64,000 nt of DNA from Pseudobutyrivibrio sp. 49 (lineage in GTDB: Bacteria > Bacillota > Clostridia > Lachnospirales > Lachnospiraceae): the NCBI RefSeq assembly GCF_900100545.1, contig NZ_FNDP01000001.1, forward strand, positions 1 through 64,000. Direction: 5' to 3'. Positions 26,463 to 36,006 of the stretch are shown here, piece after piece. How positions within the stretch are numbered: the first letter of the stretch is position 1; each line of letters begins with the position of its first letter. The translations under genes and the position numbers were made by a program. Under the pieces are notes generated by a model. That model searched no databases, had not been told where the DNA came from, and saw nothing but the letters and a program-made list of their open reading frames with translations.

Positions 26463-28685
26463 ATGAAGGGAACAAGCGCAAAAACAAACAAAAACAGACT
26501 ATTCAGTCTCATAATTGTAATGGTGTTTGTAATATCATGTTTTCCTATGTTTGCTATTCAGACACTGGCAGCAGATTTTCAGGTGGATTCTCTGAATAAC
26601 AGAGCAAACACTTCTGGCACTGGAGCAGCCACTACTATTAAGGTGGACAGTGAGAGCGCTACTACAAATCTTGTTGTAAAGCTCACAGCCACAGGGGAGA
26701 CAGTTACAATTTACAAGGTTGCAGCAGTAAGCTACGACACAGTTACAAAGAAATATTCAGATCCTTACTGGGTACCAGAGGTTTCAAACTGGCTCAGCAC
26801 ATATGATACATATTCTACAAATGGAACAATAAAGACTGCCTATGCAAATCCAAAGAATCTTTCTTCAGCAAGCCAGTCTACATGGACAGAGTTTTACAAA
26901 TATCTTCTTTATAACAGAGATAGCAGGGAGCCATTAAATGTAATTGAGTATGGTTCTTCATCTGAAGAGATTGATGGAAATACAGTATATACTGGAAAGC
27001 TGGATCCATATAGAGACAGTGTCACACTTGCAGATGATGCAGAAACACTTGAGGTTTCATTTAATAATCTTGAGCTCGGTATCTATGCAGTTATGGTTAA
27101 GGCTGATGCAAAGAGATTTACTCCTGTAGTAAAGGACCTCACTCCAAGAGTAAACGGCCCTGAGGGAAATTACTACGTGGATTCAGTATACTTTGCAGAG
27201 CTTAAGGCTGCTGATGCTACAATCGACAAGAAGATTAATGGCAAGCAGGCTGATGCAGTAAGAATAGGTGAGATTGTTGATTTTGATATCGATATCACAC
27301 TTCCTACTTTATATAGCGACAGAGTTACATACACCAGAGCAATGGATCAGGTGTATTCAATGTATATTGAGGATTACATGAGCCCATCATTTACTATTTA
27401 CGATGCAAATAATGATGGTGAGGCTGATGAGAGAGATATTAGCTTTACTACAACAGGTTCTATGGCTGGTTCAGTGGCAGAGCCATTCCCTACAACTAAT
27501 TTTGATTATTATGAAATAGCAGATTCTACATATGACCGCAGTGGTTTAACTGCAGATGTGGATTACTTCGTTCTTACAGATGAAAATATTGCTGACTACA
27601 CATCAGGCTGTGAGCATCTGGCTGATTTGGATGGATATGAAAATGGTCAGACATATTATGCTATAAAAATATCTGCACCAGTTTATACACTGGATCCAGT
27701 TAGAACAAAAACTAATTCTGACAACAAAGATTGTGCATACATGAAATTAAACATCAATGTTGGTGTTTTAAAGCAGATGATTAAGGATGATCCTGACGGA
27801 AGAAGCTATGATTCTGCAATAGTAACAATGTCCTATAAGGCAATTGTTACAGATGCTGTGGAGGTTAATTCAGAGAACAACTACAACACAGCTACAATAG
27901 TTTATGAGGGTACTTCTGGAATAAGTGATACTGTAAGAGGCTACAGCTATGGACTTCAGGTTATCAAGGTCGACGGTGATACTGATGACCCAATCGCAGG
28001 TGCACAGTTTAATCTTTACAAGGAAGTAAATACATACAAGAAGATAGATGATGAATTCGTATGGCAGGCAGATATGAGTGGAAGTGAAACCGATAAGCTT
28101 GAGTTTACATACGAGGAAATCAAAGAGGACATAGAAGAGAACAGGGACGAGACTATTTATTACACATATGAGGAGACAAAGACAGAGGCAGGAACAACAG
28201 AGACAGGAGTAGAATATCAGGAAGGAGATGTTCTTGCATTCGTATTTACAAAATATACCTCAGGCCACATCAATACAGGCACACCATTTGATGGCTCAAT
28301 TACATCAGTGGCAAGTGAAGCAGGTGTTACCATAACTGGTCTTGATGAAGGAAACTATATCCTGATGGAGACAAAGGCTCCTAGCGGATATAACGCTTTA
28401 GCAGAGGATATCCTCTTTACAATTAATCGCATTGACGATGAGACAGCACAGCTTGAATTTAACGGAAGCTTATGTGGCTTCTATGATGGCTACGACGATA
28501 ACAAGCAGCTTATTGAAAATGGTATAACATCACTTAGAGTATTGAATTACAAGGGTCTGACACTTCCAAGTACAGGTGGTATTGGTATTCTTCTTTTCAC
28601 AGTAATAGGTATTTCTATTATGTCATCAGCCCTGGTGCTTATGATTATCAGACAGAGAAAAATGGATTCAAGCTCATATATGTAA
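26463..28685 (+). CDS. LPXTG pilin, SpaA/Cna-B type (backbone candidate)
   Basis: A 740-residue pilin. The signal peptide ends near TLA-ADF (about 38). The N-domain carries the pattern LTATGETVTIYKVAAVSYD...WVPEVSNW also seen in the other pilins here. A conserved DKKINGKQADAVRIGE strand is near residue 256. A Cna-B/SpaA domain opens IKVDGDTDDPIAGAQFNLYKEV near 500, with E-box ILMETKAPSGYN near 640. LPSTG is at residue 701, followed by a membrane helix and RQRK. The lysine and E-box glutamate suggest intramolecular isopeptide bonds and sortase polymerisation. GGAAGG precedes ATG 26463. It has its own promoter (26376) and terminator (28695). Confidence 0.88.
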   Translation: MKGTSAKTNKNRLFSLIIVMVFVISCFPMFAIQTLAADFQVDSLNNRANTSGTGAATTIKVDSESATTNLVVKLTATGETVTIYKVAAVSYDTVTKKYSDPYWVPEVSNWLSTYDTYSTNGTIKTAYANPKNLSSASQSTWTEFYKYLLYNRDSREPLNVIEYGSSSEEIDGNTVYTGKLDPYRDSVTLADDAETLEVSFNNLELGIYAVMVKADAKRFTPVVKDLTPRVNGPEGNYYVDSVYFAELKAADATIDKKINGKQADAVRIGEIVDFDIDITLPTLYSDRVTYTRAMDQVYSMYIEDYMSPSFTIYDANNDGEADERDISFTTTGSMAGSVAEPFPTTNFDYYEIADSTYDRSGLTADVDYFVLTDENIADYTSGCEHLADLDGYENGQTYYAIKISAPVYTLDPVRTKTNSDNKDCAYMKLNINVGVLKQMIKDDPDGRSYDSAIVTMSYKAIVTDAVEVNSENNYNTATIVYEGTSGISDTVRGYSYGLQVIKVDGDTDDPIAGAQFNLYKEVNTYKKIDDEFVWQADMSGSETDKLEFTYEEIKEDIEENRDETIYYTYEETKTEAGTTETGVEYQEGDVLAFVFTKYTSGHINTGTPFDGSITSVASEAGVTITGLDEGNYILMETKAPSGYNALAEDILFTINRIDDETAQLEFNGSLCGFYDGYDDNKQLIENGITSLRVLNYKGLTLPSTGGIGILLFTVIGISIMSSALVLMIIRQRKMDSSSYM

Positions 28686-28694
28686 GACTTTTCA

Positions 28695-28740
28695 AAAGCC
28701 AGTTCAGATGGCAGCATCTGAGCTGGCTTTAATATTTTTT
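28695..28740 (+). terminator. Intrinsic terminator
   Basis: AAAGCCAGTTCAGATG pairs with CATCTGAGCTGGCTTT (one mismatch) around GCAG, followed by AATATTTTTT. Confidence 0.9.
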
Positions 28741-28840
28741 CACAGTTCAGAAACAGAATGAACTTTTTTTGATGCTACAATTTTATCAGCATAATTTAGG
28801 TTATTGTGTCTTTAAATATATGATTCAGGGGGTAAAAGAC

Positions 28841-29533
28841 ATGCCAAATAATAGTTATGACAGGGACCGTGATTACGACAGAGATAGAGATTATGACCGA
28901 GACAGGGATAGAGACTACGACAGGGATAGAGGACGTGACCGAGACAGAGATTATGACAGGGACCGTGACTACGACCGAGACAGAAATAATGACAGAGGCC
29001 GCGACAGAGACTACATGGACGAGAGACAGATTAGAGAGGAAATCGATCGTCTTCGCAAGGAAGTTTATAATCTGAAGGATGCCCTTGAAAATAGACGTGC
29101 AGAAAATGCGGACCTTAAGATGGCTATTAAGCAGGCAGAGAAGAACAATGTAGAGCTTTTGACAGCAATCACAGCCACCTTGAATGATATGTCTGCAAGA
29201 ATGGAAAATTTAAATGGTCTTGATAAGCTTAAATCTTCACTAAGGGATGAGCTTGAAGAGGTAAATATGCCTGTGGAGGCAAAGTGTCAGGCCATTGAAG
29301 AGAGATTAAAAACTTTGCAGGACAATCTGGATTATTCAGAGCCTATGAAGGAGCAGGTAGGCTTGGCAGCAGAGAGTATGAAGGAAACTCTGGCAGAAAA
29401 ATTTGGCACAAAGACTATTGGCGATGTGTTACAGAAGCTTGCTTCTGTAAGCACCTTCCTTATTGCAGATTCAATAGGAATAGTTGTTCTTCTTGCTTTG
29501 ATGTGCTTCTTTATTATTTCACTTATAAAGTAG
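28841..29533 (+). CDS. Tail-anchored coiled-coil protein with Arg-Asp repeat N-terminus
   Basis: A 230-residue protein. Residues 5-65 are an almost pure alternation of Asp and Arg/Tyr ([12 protein letters not shown] style), a polyampholyte that is probably disordered. Residues 66-200 are helical coiled coil ([19 protein letters not shown], then several heptads). Residues about 207-228 are a single C-terminal membrane helix ([15 protein letters not shown]) with almost no tail. With no signal peptide the repeat should face the cytoplasm. It ends 10 bp before a LytS-type kinase and is probably in one operon with it. The start is ATG 28841 after GGGGG; the longer frame from 28769 lacks a ribosome site. 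Role unknown. Confidence 0.72.
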   Translation: MPNNSYDRDRDYDRDRDYDRDRDRDYDRDRGRDRDRDYDRDRDYDRDRNNDRGRDRDYMDERQIREEIDRLRKEVYNLKDALENRRAENADLKMAIKQAEKNNVELLTAITATLNDMSARMENLNGLDKLKSSLRDELEEVNMPVEAKCQAIEERLKTLQDNLDYSEPMKEQVGLAAESMKETLAEKFGTKTIGDVLQKLASVSTFLIADSIGIVVLLALMCFFIISLIK

Positions 29534-29543
29534 AAAGGTCAGT

Positions 29544-30878
29544 ATGCTACCAGGAAGTGTCGGAATCGGTGCATTGGAGCTGTGGGGCTCGCTATTTTGC
29601 CTTATAGCGGCTTTTTCCATTGACCGTGGCAAGACAGTTGAAAAAAGAGAAAATATCCAGCTGGGATACCTTTTGCTTATGAATACCATTATTTTGGTAT
29701 TTGATATGTTTGCTGTTACTTATAATGGAGAACCAGGAAATGTTAGCAGAGTGATTCTCAGAGTAGCTAACTTTGGCCTTTTTTTAACACTTTATCTTTT
29801 AGAAATATACTTTTTGGCGTACCTTAAAGCGGTGATTGTAAATAATGGTGGAAAGTTTTCTGTGTTATTTAAGTATTTAGGAATACTTCTGATGGTTATT
29901 TCCATCGTAGTCCTTGTTTTTGATCAGTATACACACAGGATATATTATTTTGATAAGGATAATATTTATCACCGTGGAGAGAGCTATGTGCTTGCATTAA
30001 TCCCAGTATTTGCCTGCTTTGCCCTCATTTTGTTTATAGTTTTTTATTATCGCAAATACATAAGCAGGCTACAGTTTTTTGCGCTATTGGTGTATCTGTC
30101 TTTTCCTGTTTGTAGTGCTGTAGTTATGGTTGTGACAGGGGAGGTTTCATCTATCATAAATATTTCCATCACCATCTCTTTGATGCTGATGTATCTGTTT
30201 TATGAGATTGAAAAAAATCAGCGAATGCTGAAGCAGGCTGAAGATTTGGTAGAGTATGAGCGCGTCAACAATCAGTTTAAAAACTATATGCTTTGGACTC
30301 AGATTCAGCCTCACTTTATTTACAATAATTTGAATGTTATTCAGTTTTTGTGCAGGAAGGACCCAGAGCTGGCATCAGAAGCTGTAGTTCATCTTTCCAC
30401 ATTCCTGCGCTCATATATAGATGCCTATGATATGGACGTATGTATCCCTATCACAGAGGAGATGGAGATTATAAACCATTATCTGTATATGCAAAAGCTT
30501 CGTTATGGTGACCGTTTGGAGGTAGAGATAGCCGTTTCTTGTGAGAACTTTAGCGTGCCTCCTCTTTCAATAGAAACCCTTGTAGAAAATGCAGTGCGTC
30601 ATGGTGTGGCAAAGAAATCAGAGGGAGGCAGGGTTTCAATTCGTGTATACGAAAATGAAGATGAATATCTCACAAAGGTTGAAGACAATGGAGTAGGCTT
30701 TGATTCTACAGAGCTGGAAACTGATGATGGCAGAAATCATGTGGGATTAAAGAATACAAACAGCAGACTTAAATTTATGATTAATGGATACTTAGAGGTT
30801 GAGTCTCAGGTGGGAATGGGCTGTAAGGCTATAGTCCATGTGCCTAAGGGTAAGAAGGATGAAGTATCTGATAGTTGA
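29544..30878 (+). CDS. Sensor histidine kinase, LytS/YesM-type (kinase 1)
   Basis: A 444-residue membrane kinase. About seven N-terminal membrane helices (1-215) are followed by a linker helix. The His_kinase box TQIQPHFIYNNLNVIQFL has the phosphoacceptor His257. The ATPase domain has LVENAVRHGVAKK (N-box), VEDNGVGFD (G1) and GLKNTNSRL (G2). It probably senses an envelope or membrane signal and phosphorylates the response regulator, whose start codon lies inside its last 20 bases. AGAAAGG precedes ATG 29544. Its neighbours upstream and downstream place it in control of the pilus locus; this is inference from position. Confidence 0.88.
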   Translation: MLPGSVGIGALELWGSLFCLIAAFSIDRGKTVEKRENIQLGYLLLMNTIILVFDMFAVTYNGEPGNVSRVILRVANFGLFLTLYLLEIYFLAYLKAVIVNNGGKFSVLFKYLGILLMVISIVVLVFDQYTHRIYYFDKDNIYHRGESYVLALIPVFACFALILFIVFYYRKYISRLQFFALLVYLSFPVCSAVVMVVTGEVSSIINISITISLMLMYLFYEIEKNQRMLKQAEDLVEYERVNNQFKNYMLWTQIQPHFIYNNLNVIQFLCRKDPELASEAVVHLSTFLRSYIDAYDMDVCIPITEEMEIINHYLYMQKLRYGDRLEVEIAVSCENFSVPPLSIETLVENAVRHGVAKKSEGGRVSIRVYENEDEYLTKVEDNGVGFDSTELETDDGRNHVGLKNTNSRLKFMINGYLEVESQVGMGCKAIVHVPKGKKDEVSDS

Positions 30879-31680
30879 TGATGAAAAAATTATAGTAGAG
30901 GGAATGGAGGACACCCTTAGGGAAATCGTGGGTGACAGTGCGGCTATTTATACCGCTTCAGATCCATTTGAAGCCATTGAGCAGATGAAGCTGCACCATG
31001 TCGATATGGTTTTTTCAGATGTGGATATGCCGGGAATGAATGGTCTGAAGCTGGCACAGTCACTTTCTGAGATTAATCCAGATGTGGATATAGTCTTTTG
31101 TACGGGCTATGCCCATTATAGCTTGGATGCTTGGAAGACTACGGCAAAGGCATTCATACTAAAGCCTGTGTCAAAGGATGACATGAAGGCGGCAATCGAC
31201 AGGCTCACAGCCAATCGAAGCAAGGGGGCATCATCAGAGGCTTCCGACAAATCGGGAGGAAAAGAGCTGGAGGTTATTTGTTTTGGAAACTTCGAGATTT
31301 TCCACAAGGGCAATCCAGTTCATTTCGCCAGAAAAAAATCCAAGGAAATGGTGGCTTACCTTATAGATCGAAAAGGAGCGATGGTCTCCACAGGAGAGCT
31401 TAGAAGTGCTCTCTGGGAGGAGGACGAGGACAACGAAGAGAAGAAGGGCTATATAAGGGTGCTTGCCAACGATATTAGAAAGAGCATGGAGGATATAGGT
31501 ATTTCAAATTTCCTCCGTAACGATATGGATTGCTACAGCGTGGACATAAAGTCCATGTCCTGTGATTACCTGAAATTCCTTGAGGGAGATGAGAAAGCAA
31601 AGAAATCTTTCTCAGAGGAATATATGATGCAATATCCATGGGCAGAGACAACACTGGGAACCTTGCTGGATATGCTGTGA
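30859..31680 (+). CDS. Response regulator with SARP/OmpR-type winged helix and BTAD-like tail
   Basis: A 273-residue regulator. The receiver domain (1-120) has DDE at 7-9, the phosphoacceptor Asp54 in FSDVDMPG and the conserved lysine in FILKPVSKDD. An OmpR/SARP winged helix (about 145-225) reads ICFGNFEIFHKGNPVHFARKK and VSTGELRSALWEED. The remaining 45 residues (DYLKFLEG...SEEYMMQYPWAE) resemble the start of a bacterial transcriptional activation domain. LytS-type kinases usually pair with LytTR regulators, so this pairing is unusual. It is the only separate response regulator in the window and the best candidate to bind the 11-bp-spaced TGTAAC repeats, one pair of which starts directly after its stop codon. 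ATG 30859 follows AAGAAGG. Confidence 0.86.
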   Translation: MKYLIVDDEKIIVEGMEDTLREIVGDSAAIYTASDPFEAIEQMKLHHVDMVFSDVDMPGMNGLKLAQSLSEINPDVDIVFCTGYAHYSLDAWKTTAKAFILKPVSKDDMKAAIDRLTANRSKGASSEASDKSGGKELEVICFGNFEIFHKGNPVHFARKKSKEMVAYLIDRKGAMVSTGELRSALWEEDEDNEEKKGYIRVLANDIRKSMEDIGISNFLRNDMDCYSVDIKSMSCDYLKFLEGDEKAKKSFSEEYMMQYPWAETTLGTLLDML

Positions 31681-31714
31681 TGTAACGAGTTTGTAACACC
31701 CTATAGACTACAAT
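31681..31714 (+). promoter_or_regulatory. TGTAAC direct-repeat promoter, site 3
   Basis: TGTAAC at 31681 and 31692, then 11 bp, then TACAAT (31709-31714), starting one base after the regulator's stop codon. It drives 31750 and, by close spacing, 33910. Confidence 0.8.
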
Positions 31715-31749
31715 TCATGTAACATGGAATTAGTCTATGGGGATTTTTT

Positions 31750-33897
31750 ATGGCAAAAAACAAAATGGTTCGAAGGGGCGGTATGATTTCCTTCGAAAAA
31801 GATGAAAAAAAGTCCATAATTATAGCCCTCGTGGTAAGTGCAGTTGTAGTTTTGGCTGTAGTTTTAGCGATTATTGCCATCAGACACAAAGGCCTGGGTA
31901 TCCCTGTGGGGGTTACTGAGGAAGTGGTTGACACATATACTGTTACAGATAGTTACACTGATGACGGCAGTATTATTGTAACCAATCAGCAGGAGCTTGA
32001 TGAGAAGCTTACTGCGTCTTCTGATGATGCATCAATTGGCTCTATTACAATTCAGTCTGAAGAGGAGCAGTCTATAGAGATTCCTGCTGGTGATTACAGT
32101 CAGGTGGCTTTGAATGTTGACGCTCCATACACTGAAGTGTCGAACTATGCCAATTTCAATATCATAAATATATCTCAGATTTCAGCTAATACATGGGTGG
32201 AGCATGCCAATGGTAATAACATTATCCTTCAAGCAGCTGCCAGCCATGTTATTGTGGAGTCTGACGGAGTAGTTGAAAGTATATCTAATATTTCATATGG
32301 CTCAACACTTGCAGTAGAAATATACGGAACTGTAAAGGAGTTATCTCTTGAGGCAGATGAGTCTATTGCATCGGTAAGTGTTAACGGTCATCTGGAAAAT
32401 CTGGATGTATTCAGTAAGACAAATCTGGCCCTGTCAGGAGCAGGAACAGAGCTTATCCCAGTGAGAGTACAAAGTGGAGCAGACGGCTCCGTTGTAAAGA
32501 CATCGGTGCCACTTGATATGAGCTCCAGTAGCACAGTGGATGTTTACATGCAGGAGGGTGCTGAGGATACCAAGATACTTCTTACAAGCAACAACGTATT
32601 AACAAACCTTTATAACAATACAAATGCTGATATTAACATCGTGGATCCAGATAGCAATACTATTAGTATCCCAGCTGGTAATAGTCAGGAATTCGGTGAG
32701 ATTAAGGAGCCAGAGCCTGTAACAAGTTCTGAGGATTCATCAAGCAGCTCAACAGTTAGCTCAGGTTCATCAGGTTCATCCGGGGGTTTAAGATCCAGCA
32801 GTTCATCCTCTGGTTCAACAGGTCAGACTGTCAGTGAGCAGCAGGCGACACCAACGCCAACGGCAACACCTACACCTACACCAACACCAACTGCAACACC
32901 TACACCAACACCAACTCCAAAGACAACCCCAAAGGTGACACCGACGCCAACACCAACGCCAACACCAACACCAACGCCAACGCCGACACCAACGTCTACA
33001 CCGACACCTACACCAACACCAACGCCGACACCAACACCAACTCCAACTCCGGAGCCAACGCCAGCGACAGTGTTTGAAGATATTTCAAATAAAATAAATG
33101 AAATTACAGAGTCTCTTAAGGGGTTAACCCAAAAGACTGATGAATATGTAAATCAAAATGAAGATACTTCCCAGCAGAGCTCACAACAGATGACTCCTCA
33201 GGAAGAAGAGATATTGGAGAAGATTAAAGAAGCAGCAATGAGTGCAATACTTTCATTGCCTCTTCCTAATGAACAATACAAGACAAATGCGACTGACTAC
33301 GGAAATGTAGAATACAGAATAATGAACCAGGATATTATTTATTCCCGTTATGATTCTTTGAATCAGATTAATGATGAGTACATCCTGATTCATAATGCAG
33401 CTGGAAGTGAAAAATCTTATCTTGTTCAGCTGTACTATTACTATTTCGTCTATGTGGATGACGGTGAAGGAAGCAGTCTGATATGGAATGAAATGGGGAC
33501 TTCCAAATCAGCTGTTTTAAATCCTGGGGAAAGCTGGATATTCACAAGAGAAAAGCCTGTAAATCCAGATATTGCTAAATTTACTATTGAAATAGTAGCA
33601 ACAGATTGTGGTGATGCCGAGGCTTTGGAGGAGGATCCGGTAGCAGATATACCACAGCCTCTGGACTGGGAAGCAGAATATTCTTCACAGGATAGCGCTA
33701 TACAGGCAGTATTCTTTGAAGGAAATAAAGTATTGGGAACAACAATCTATTATTTAAACAACAGTGATGTCTATACAGACATGATTGTGGATAATGAACG
33801 TTTAGTAAAAGCAAACAATATTGAAGAGGATAAATCTATTCAATTCCGTTTGCCATCAGGATATGGAAACGTTAAATGGTTATTCTTTGCTCAGTGA
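31750..33897 (+). CDS. Membrane-anchored surface protein with long Thr-Pro repeat stalk
   Basis: A 715-residue protein. A short basic cytoplasmic N-terminus (1-18) and one anchor helix ([23 protein letters not shown], about 19-41) are followed by a beta-solenoid-like domain (about 60-320). A Ser/Gly linker (325-360) and about 75 residues of TPTPTP repeats (about 370-437) come next. A helical stretch and a C-terminal beta domain (about 510-715) with [18 protein letters not shown] complete it. There is no LPXTG. The Pro-Thr stalk would span the wall and present the terminal domain. It is followed after 12 bp by an LPXTG gene, so the two are probably cotranscribed from site 3. GGGGA lies before ATG 31750. 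Confidence 0.75.
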   Translation: MAKNKMVRRGGMISFEKDEKKSIIIALVVSAVVVLAVVLAIIAIRHKGLGIPVGVTEEVVDTYTVTDSYTDDGSIIVTNQQELDEKLTASSDDASIGSITIQSEEEQSIEIPAGDYSQVALNVDAPYTEVSNYANFNIINISQISANTWVEHANGNNIILQAAASHVIVESDGVVESISNISYGSTLAVEIYGTVKELSLEADESIASVSVNGHLENLDVFSKTNLALSGAGTELIPVRVQSGADGSVVKTSVPLDMSSSSTVDVYMQEGAEDTKILLTSNNVLTNLYNNTNADINIVDPDSNTISIPAGNSQEFGEIKEPEPVTSSEDSSSSSTVSSGSSGSSGGLRSSSSSSGSTGQTVSEQQATPTPTATPTPTPTPTATPTPTPTPKTTPKVTPTPTPTPTPTPTPTPTPTSTPTPTPTPTPTPTPTPTPEPTPATVFEDISNKINEITESLKGLTQKTDEYVNQNEDTSQQSSQQMTPQEEEILEKIKEAAMSAILSLPLPNEQYKTNATDYGNVEYRIMNQDIIYSRYDSLNQINDEYILIHNAAGSEKSYLVQLYYYYFVYVDDGEGSSLIWNEMGTSKSAVLNPGESWIFTREKPVNPDIAKFTIEIVATDCGDAEALEEDPVADIPQPLDWEAEYSSQDSAIQAVFFEGNKVLGTTIYYLNNSDVYTDMIVDNERLVKANNIEEDKSIQFRLPSGYGNVKWLFFAQ

Positions 33898-33909
33898 GGT
33901 AGCTAAAGG

Positions 33910-35895
33910 ATGAAAAAAAGGACGAAGGCATTGTTGGTGGTTTTTACATTAATACTTTCGATGCTAAGGGGGACAACTTCATATGCTGCAGCTTCATCCA
34001 GCATAATCTTTCAGGGACTGGAGGTTGGAGATTTGGTGGAGATTTATCGTATCTGTAATTACGATGAATCCTCAGCCAGCTACTCATGGGCCTTTGCCGT
34101 AACCTCCTGGATGTCTGAAAAGAGAACAGGACAATTCTACGCGGATTTAAGCCCTACAGGTCTATCTAAAATGAAGTCCGGGGCAGCGAAGGAGTTCTGT
34201 GAATTGCTTTTGGATGGTCTTAGAAATACCTCCACAGGTGTGGCCAATTTGCAGGGACAGTCCTTTACCTATGCAGTTGGCAGTGGAAATACTGTTGAGA
34301 CAGATGCAGGCTATTACATCGTCCTGCCTAAGGGAAATAGCAGAGTATACGATTTGGAATGGTTCGTATTGGAGCCTGGCACAGAAAAAACAATTACCTA
34401 CACAGAGGATAATTACAGTGTTCCTTCAATGACCACAGCAATCGAAAATGATACAAGTGACAGGGGTATGGTAAATGAGACAGTTCCTATGACAGAGCTG
34501 GACGATCAGGTTTCTGTAACATCAGACATTACCATGCCATCGTACAACAGCATGTATTCAGACGGTAAAAGGGTACTTACCGTTTCCTTTGTTATCCCAT
34601 ATGGAATGGAGTATGTTGCTGACAGCTTAGAGCTTACAGCCTCAGGAGAAGAGGGGGAGGAGAAGCTTCCTGACTCAGCCTATACTGTAATGAGCTATAG
34701 CAATGTTCAGTTCTACAGGGATTACAGTGATAAATTTGTTTTCTTTGGTTCTCAGGATTATTTCTATGAGATAGACGGAAATCATCTTGCAGGACCTGAT
34801 GGCACACCAGAGCTTGCTCTGGAGGCGTTTAATGAAGCCTATGGAACGCAGTACAGTATTGAGGAAAAGAACCTTAAGACTGTAGGTGAGGGAGGAAATA
34901 CCTCCACACAGGAGATTAGGGAGGCTAAGGCGGCTGAGACAGGAGAGCCAGTTGAACCAATAGAAGATGAAGAAGTCGAAGAGACAGGGGACGTTACAGA
35001 AGCAGAGGGCACTGAGGAGGTCCAGACAGACCCAGAGGGCGTAACAGTGGAAACTGAGGCTATCGGAGACACTTCTGTGGATACCTCCAATCTTATTTAC
35101 AAGACAGGTGGATTATCTGTTGTGATTGTATCCCTTGATACATCGGTAGAGCTGGATACTCTTAAGGCTAAAATCAGCGCCAAGAAGAATCAGTACAGTA
35201 CACCTGACGGATGGTATGACATCTATACCTGTCTTAGCTATTCAGTCAGTCCGCTGGATAAGAATCTCAGAGCGGTTATTAAAGAATCTGCAAGGGCTGC
35301 AGCCTATGGAATCAGACTAACTGCCTGTATGGGATATGCAGATTCCTATCTGAAGAGTGGCGATGAGATTTTGGCGACAGCGCCTAGAATGCTTGACGAC
35401 AAATTTACCTTATATAAAAAGACTAACACCTATTCAGGTGATATTAACGAAGCTGTTACACAAGTTGCAGTAGAGAATAAAGATAAGGTTCAGCTTATCT
35501 ATGATTCTGATTTGAATGTAACTAATGAATATACAGAATATGCACTGTTGGATCTGAACGATGAGGCCCAGATAGCCATAGGTGGAATTATAGCCGGCGA
35601 ATATCTGATAGTGCAGACAGACCACGTTCCGGGCTTTGCCCTTTCAGAGTTATCCTACATCATTGAGTCAGATGACTGGCAGGATGAGGAATATATGGAA
35701 GGAAATTGCGTATTTGATTTGGTCTGGTTAGATTACAAGACGGTTTATCTTCCTGCCACTGGTGACAGTGGGCAAGAAACAGGACGTACAGCAGGAATTC
35801 TGATTATGCTGTTTGCAGCAGCAGCCATTGCTCAGGCAGCCAGAAAACGGGAAAATCTCAAGCTGTTACACCAAAACAGGGTGTTACAAAAATAA
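33910..35895 (+). CDS. LPXTG surface protein, ancillary pilin candidate
   Basis: A 661-residue protein. The signal peptide ends near SYAAA (about 28). The N-domain FQGLEVGDLVEIYRICNYDES...WAFAVTSWMSEKR matches the N-domains of the neighbouring pilins. An acidic Glu/Thr-rich linker (about 340-385) separates it from a second beta domain with FTLYKKTNTYSGDI and YLIVQTDHVPGFA. LPATG is at residue 614, followed by a helix (TAGILIMLFAAAAIAQAA) and RKR. LPATG differs from LPSTG in the other pilins, so it may be a base pilin or wall-anchoring subunit. TAGCTAAAGG precedes ATG 33910, 12 bp after the previous stop. Confidence 0.78.
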   Translation: MKKRTKALLVVFTLILSMLRGTTSYAAASSSIIFQGLEVGDLVEIYRICNYDESSASYSWAFAVTSWMSEKRTGQFYADLSPTGLSKMKSGAAKEFCELLLDGLRNTSTGVANLQGQSFTYAVGSGNTVETDAGYYIVLPKGNSRVYDLEWFVLEPGTEKTITYTEDNYSVPSMTTAIENDTSDRGMVNETVPMTELDDQVSVTSDITMPSYNSMYSDGKRVLTVSFVIPYGMEYVADSLELTASGEEGEEKLPDSAYTVMSYSNVQFYRDYSDKFVFFGSQDYFYEIDGNHLAGPDGTPELALEAFNEAYGTQYSIEEKNLKTVGEGGNTSTQEIREAKAAETGEPVEPIEDEEVEETGDVTEAEGTEEVQTDPEGVTVETEAIGDTSVDTSNLIYKTGGLSVVIVSLDTSVELDTLKAKISAKKNQYSTPDGWYDIYTCLSYSVSPLDKNLRAVIKESARAAAYGIRLTACMGYADSYLKSGDEILATAPRMLDDKFTLYKKTNTYSGDINEAVTQVAVENKDKVQLIYDSDLNVTNEYTEYALLDLNDEAQIAIGGIIAGEYLIVQTDHVPGFALSELSYIIESDDWQDEEYMEGNCVFDLVWLDYKTVYLPATGDSGQETGRTAGILIMLFAAAAIAQAARKRENLKLLHQNRVLQK

Positions 35896-35914
35896 ATATA
35901 AAAAAGATTTTCTT

Positions 35915-35948
35915 TGTAACTAGTTTGTAACTAGTAACGGTTTATTAT
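35915..35948 (+). promoter_or_regulatory. TGTAAC direct-repeat promoter, site 4
   Basis: TGTAAC at 35915 and 35926, then 11 bp (which includes a third partial TAAC), then TATTAT (35943-35948). It drives the double pilin at 36007. Confidence 0.8.
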
Positions 35949-36006
35949 ATGGCATATAGAAGAAAATTCTATGCGATATACTACGTCAGATAAGGAGGAA
36001 AAAATC

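Noticed and set aside
28748-28781. Fifth TGTAAC-type promoter before the 28841 gene
   Set aside because: TACAAT is present at 28776 but the upstream hexamers (CAGAAA, TGAACT) match poorly, so it was not counted with the four exact sites.
32845-33060. Noncoding microsatellite
   Set aside because: The ACACCAACGCC-like repeats are in frame and code the Thr-Pro stalk of the 31750 protein.
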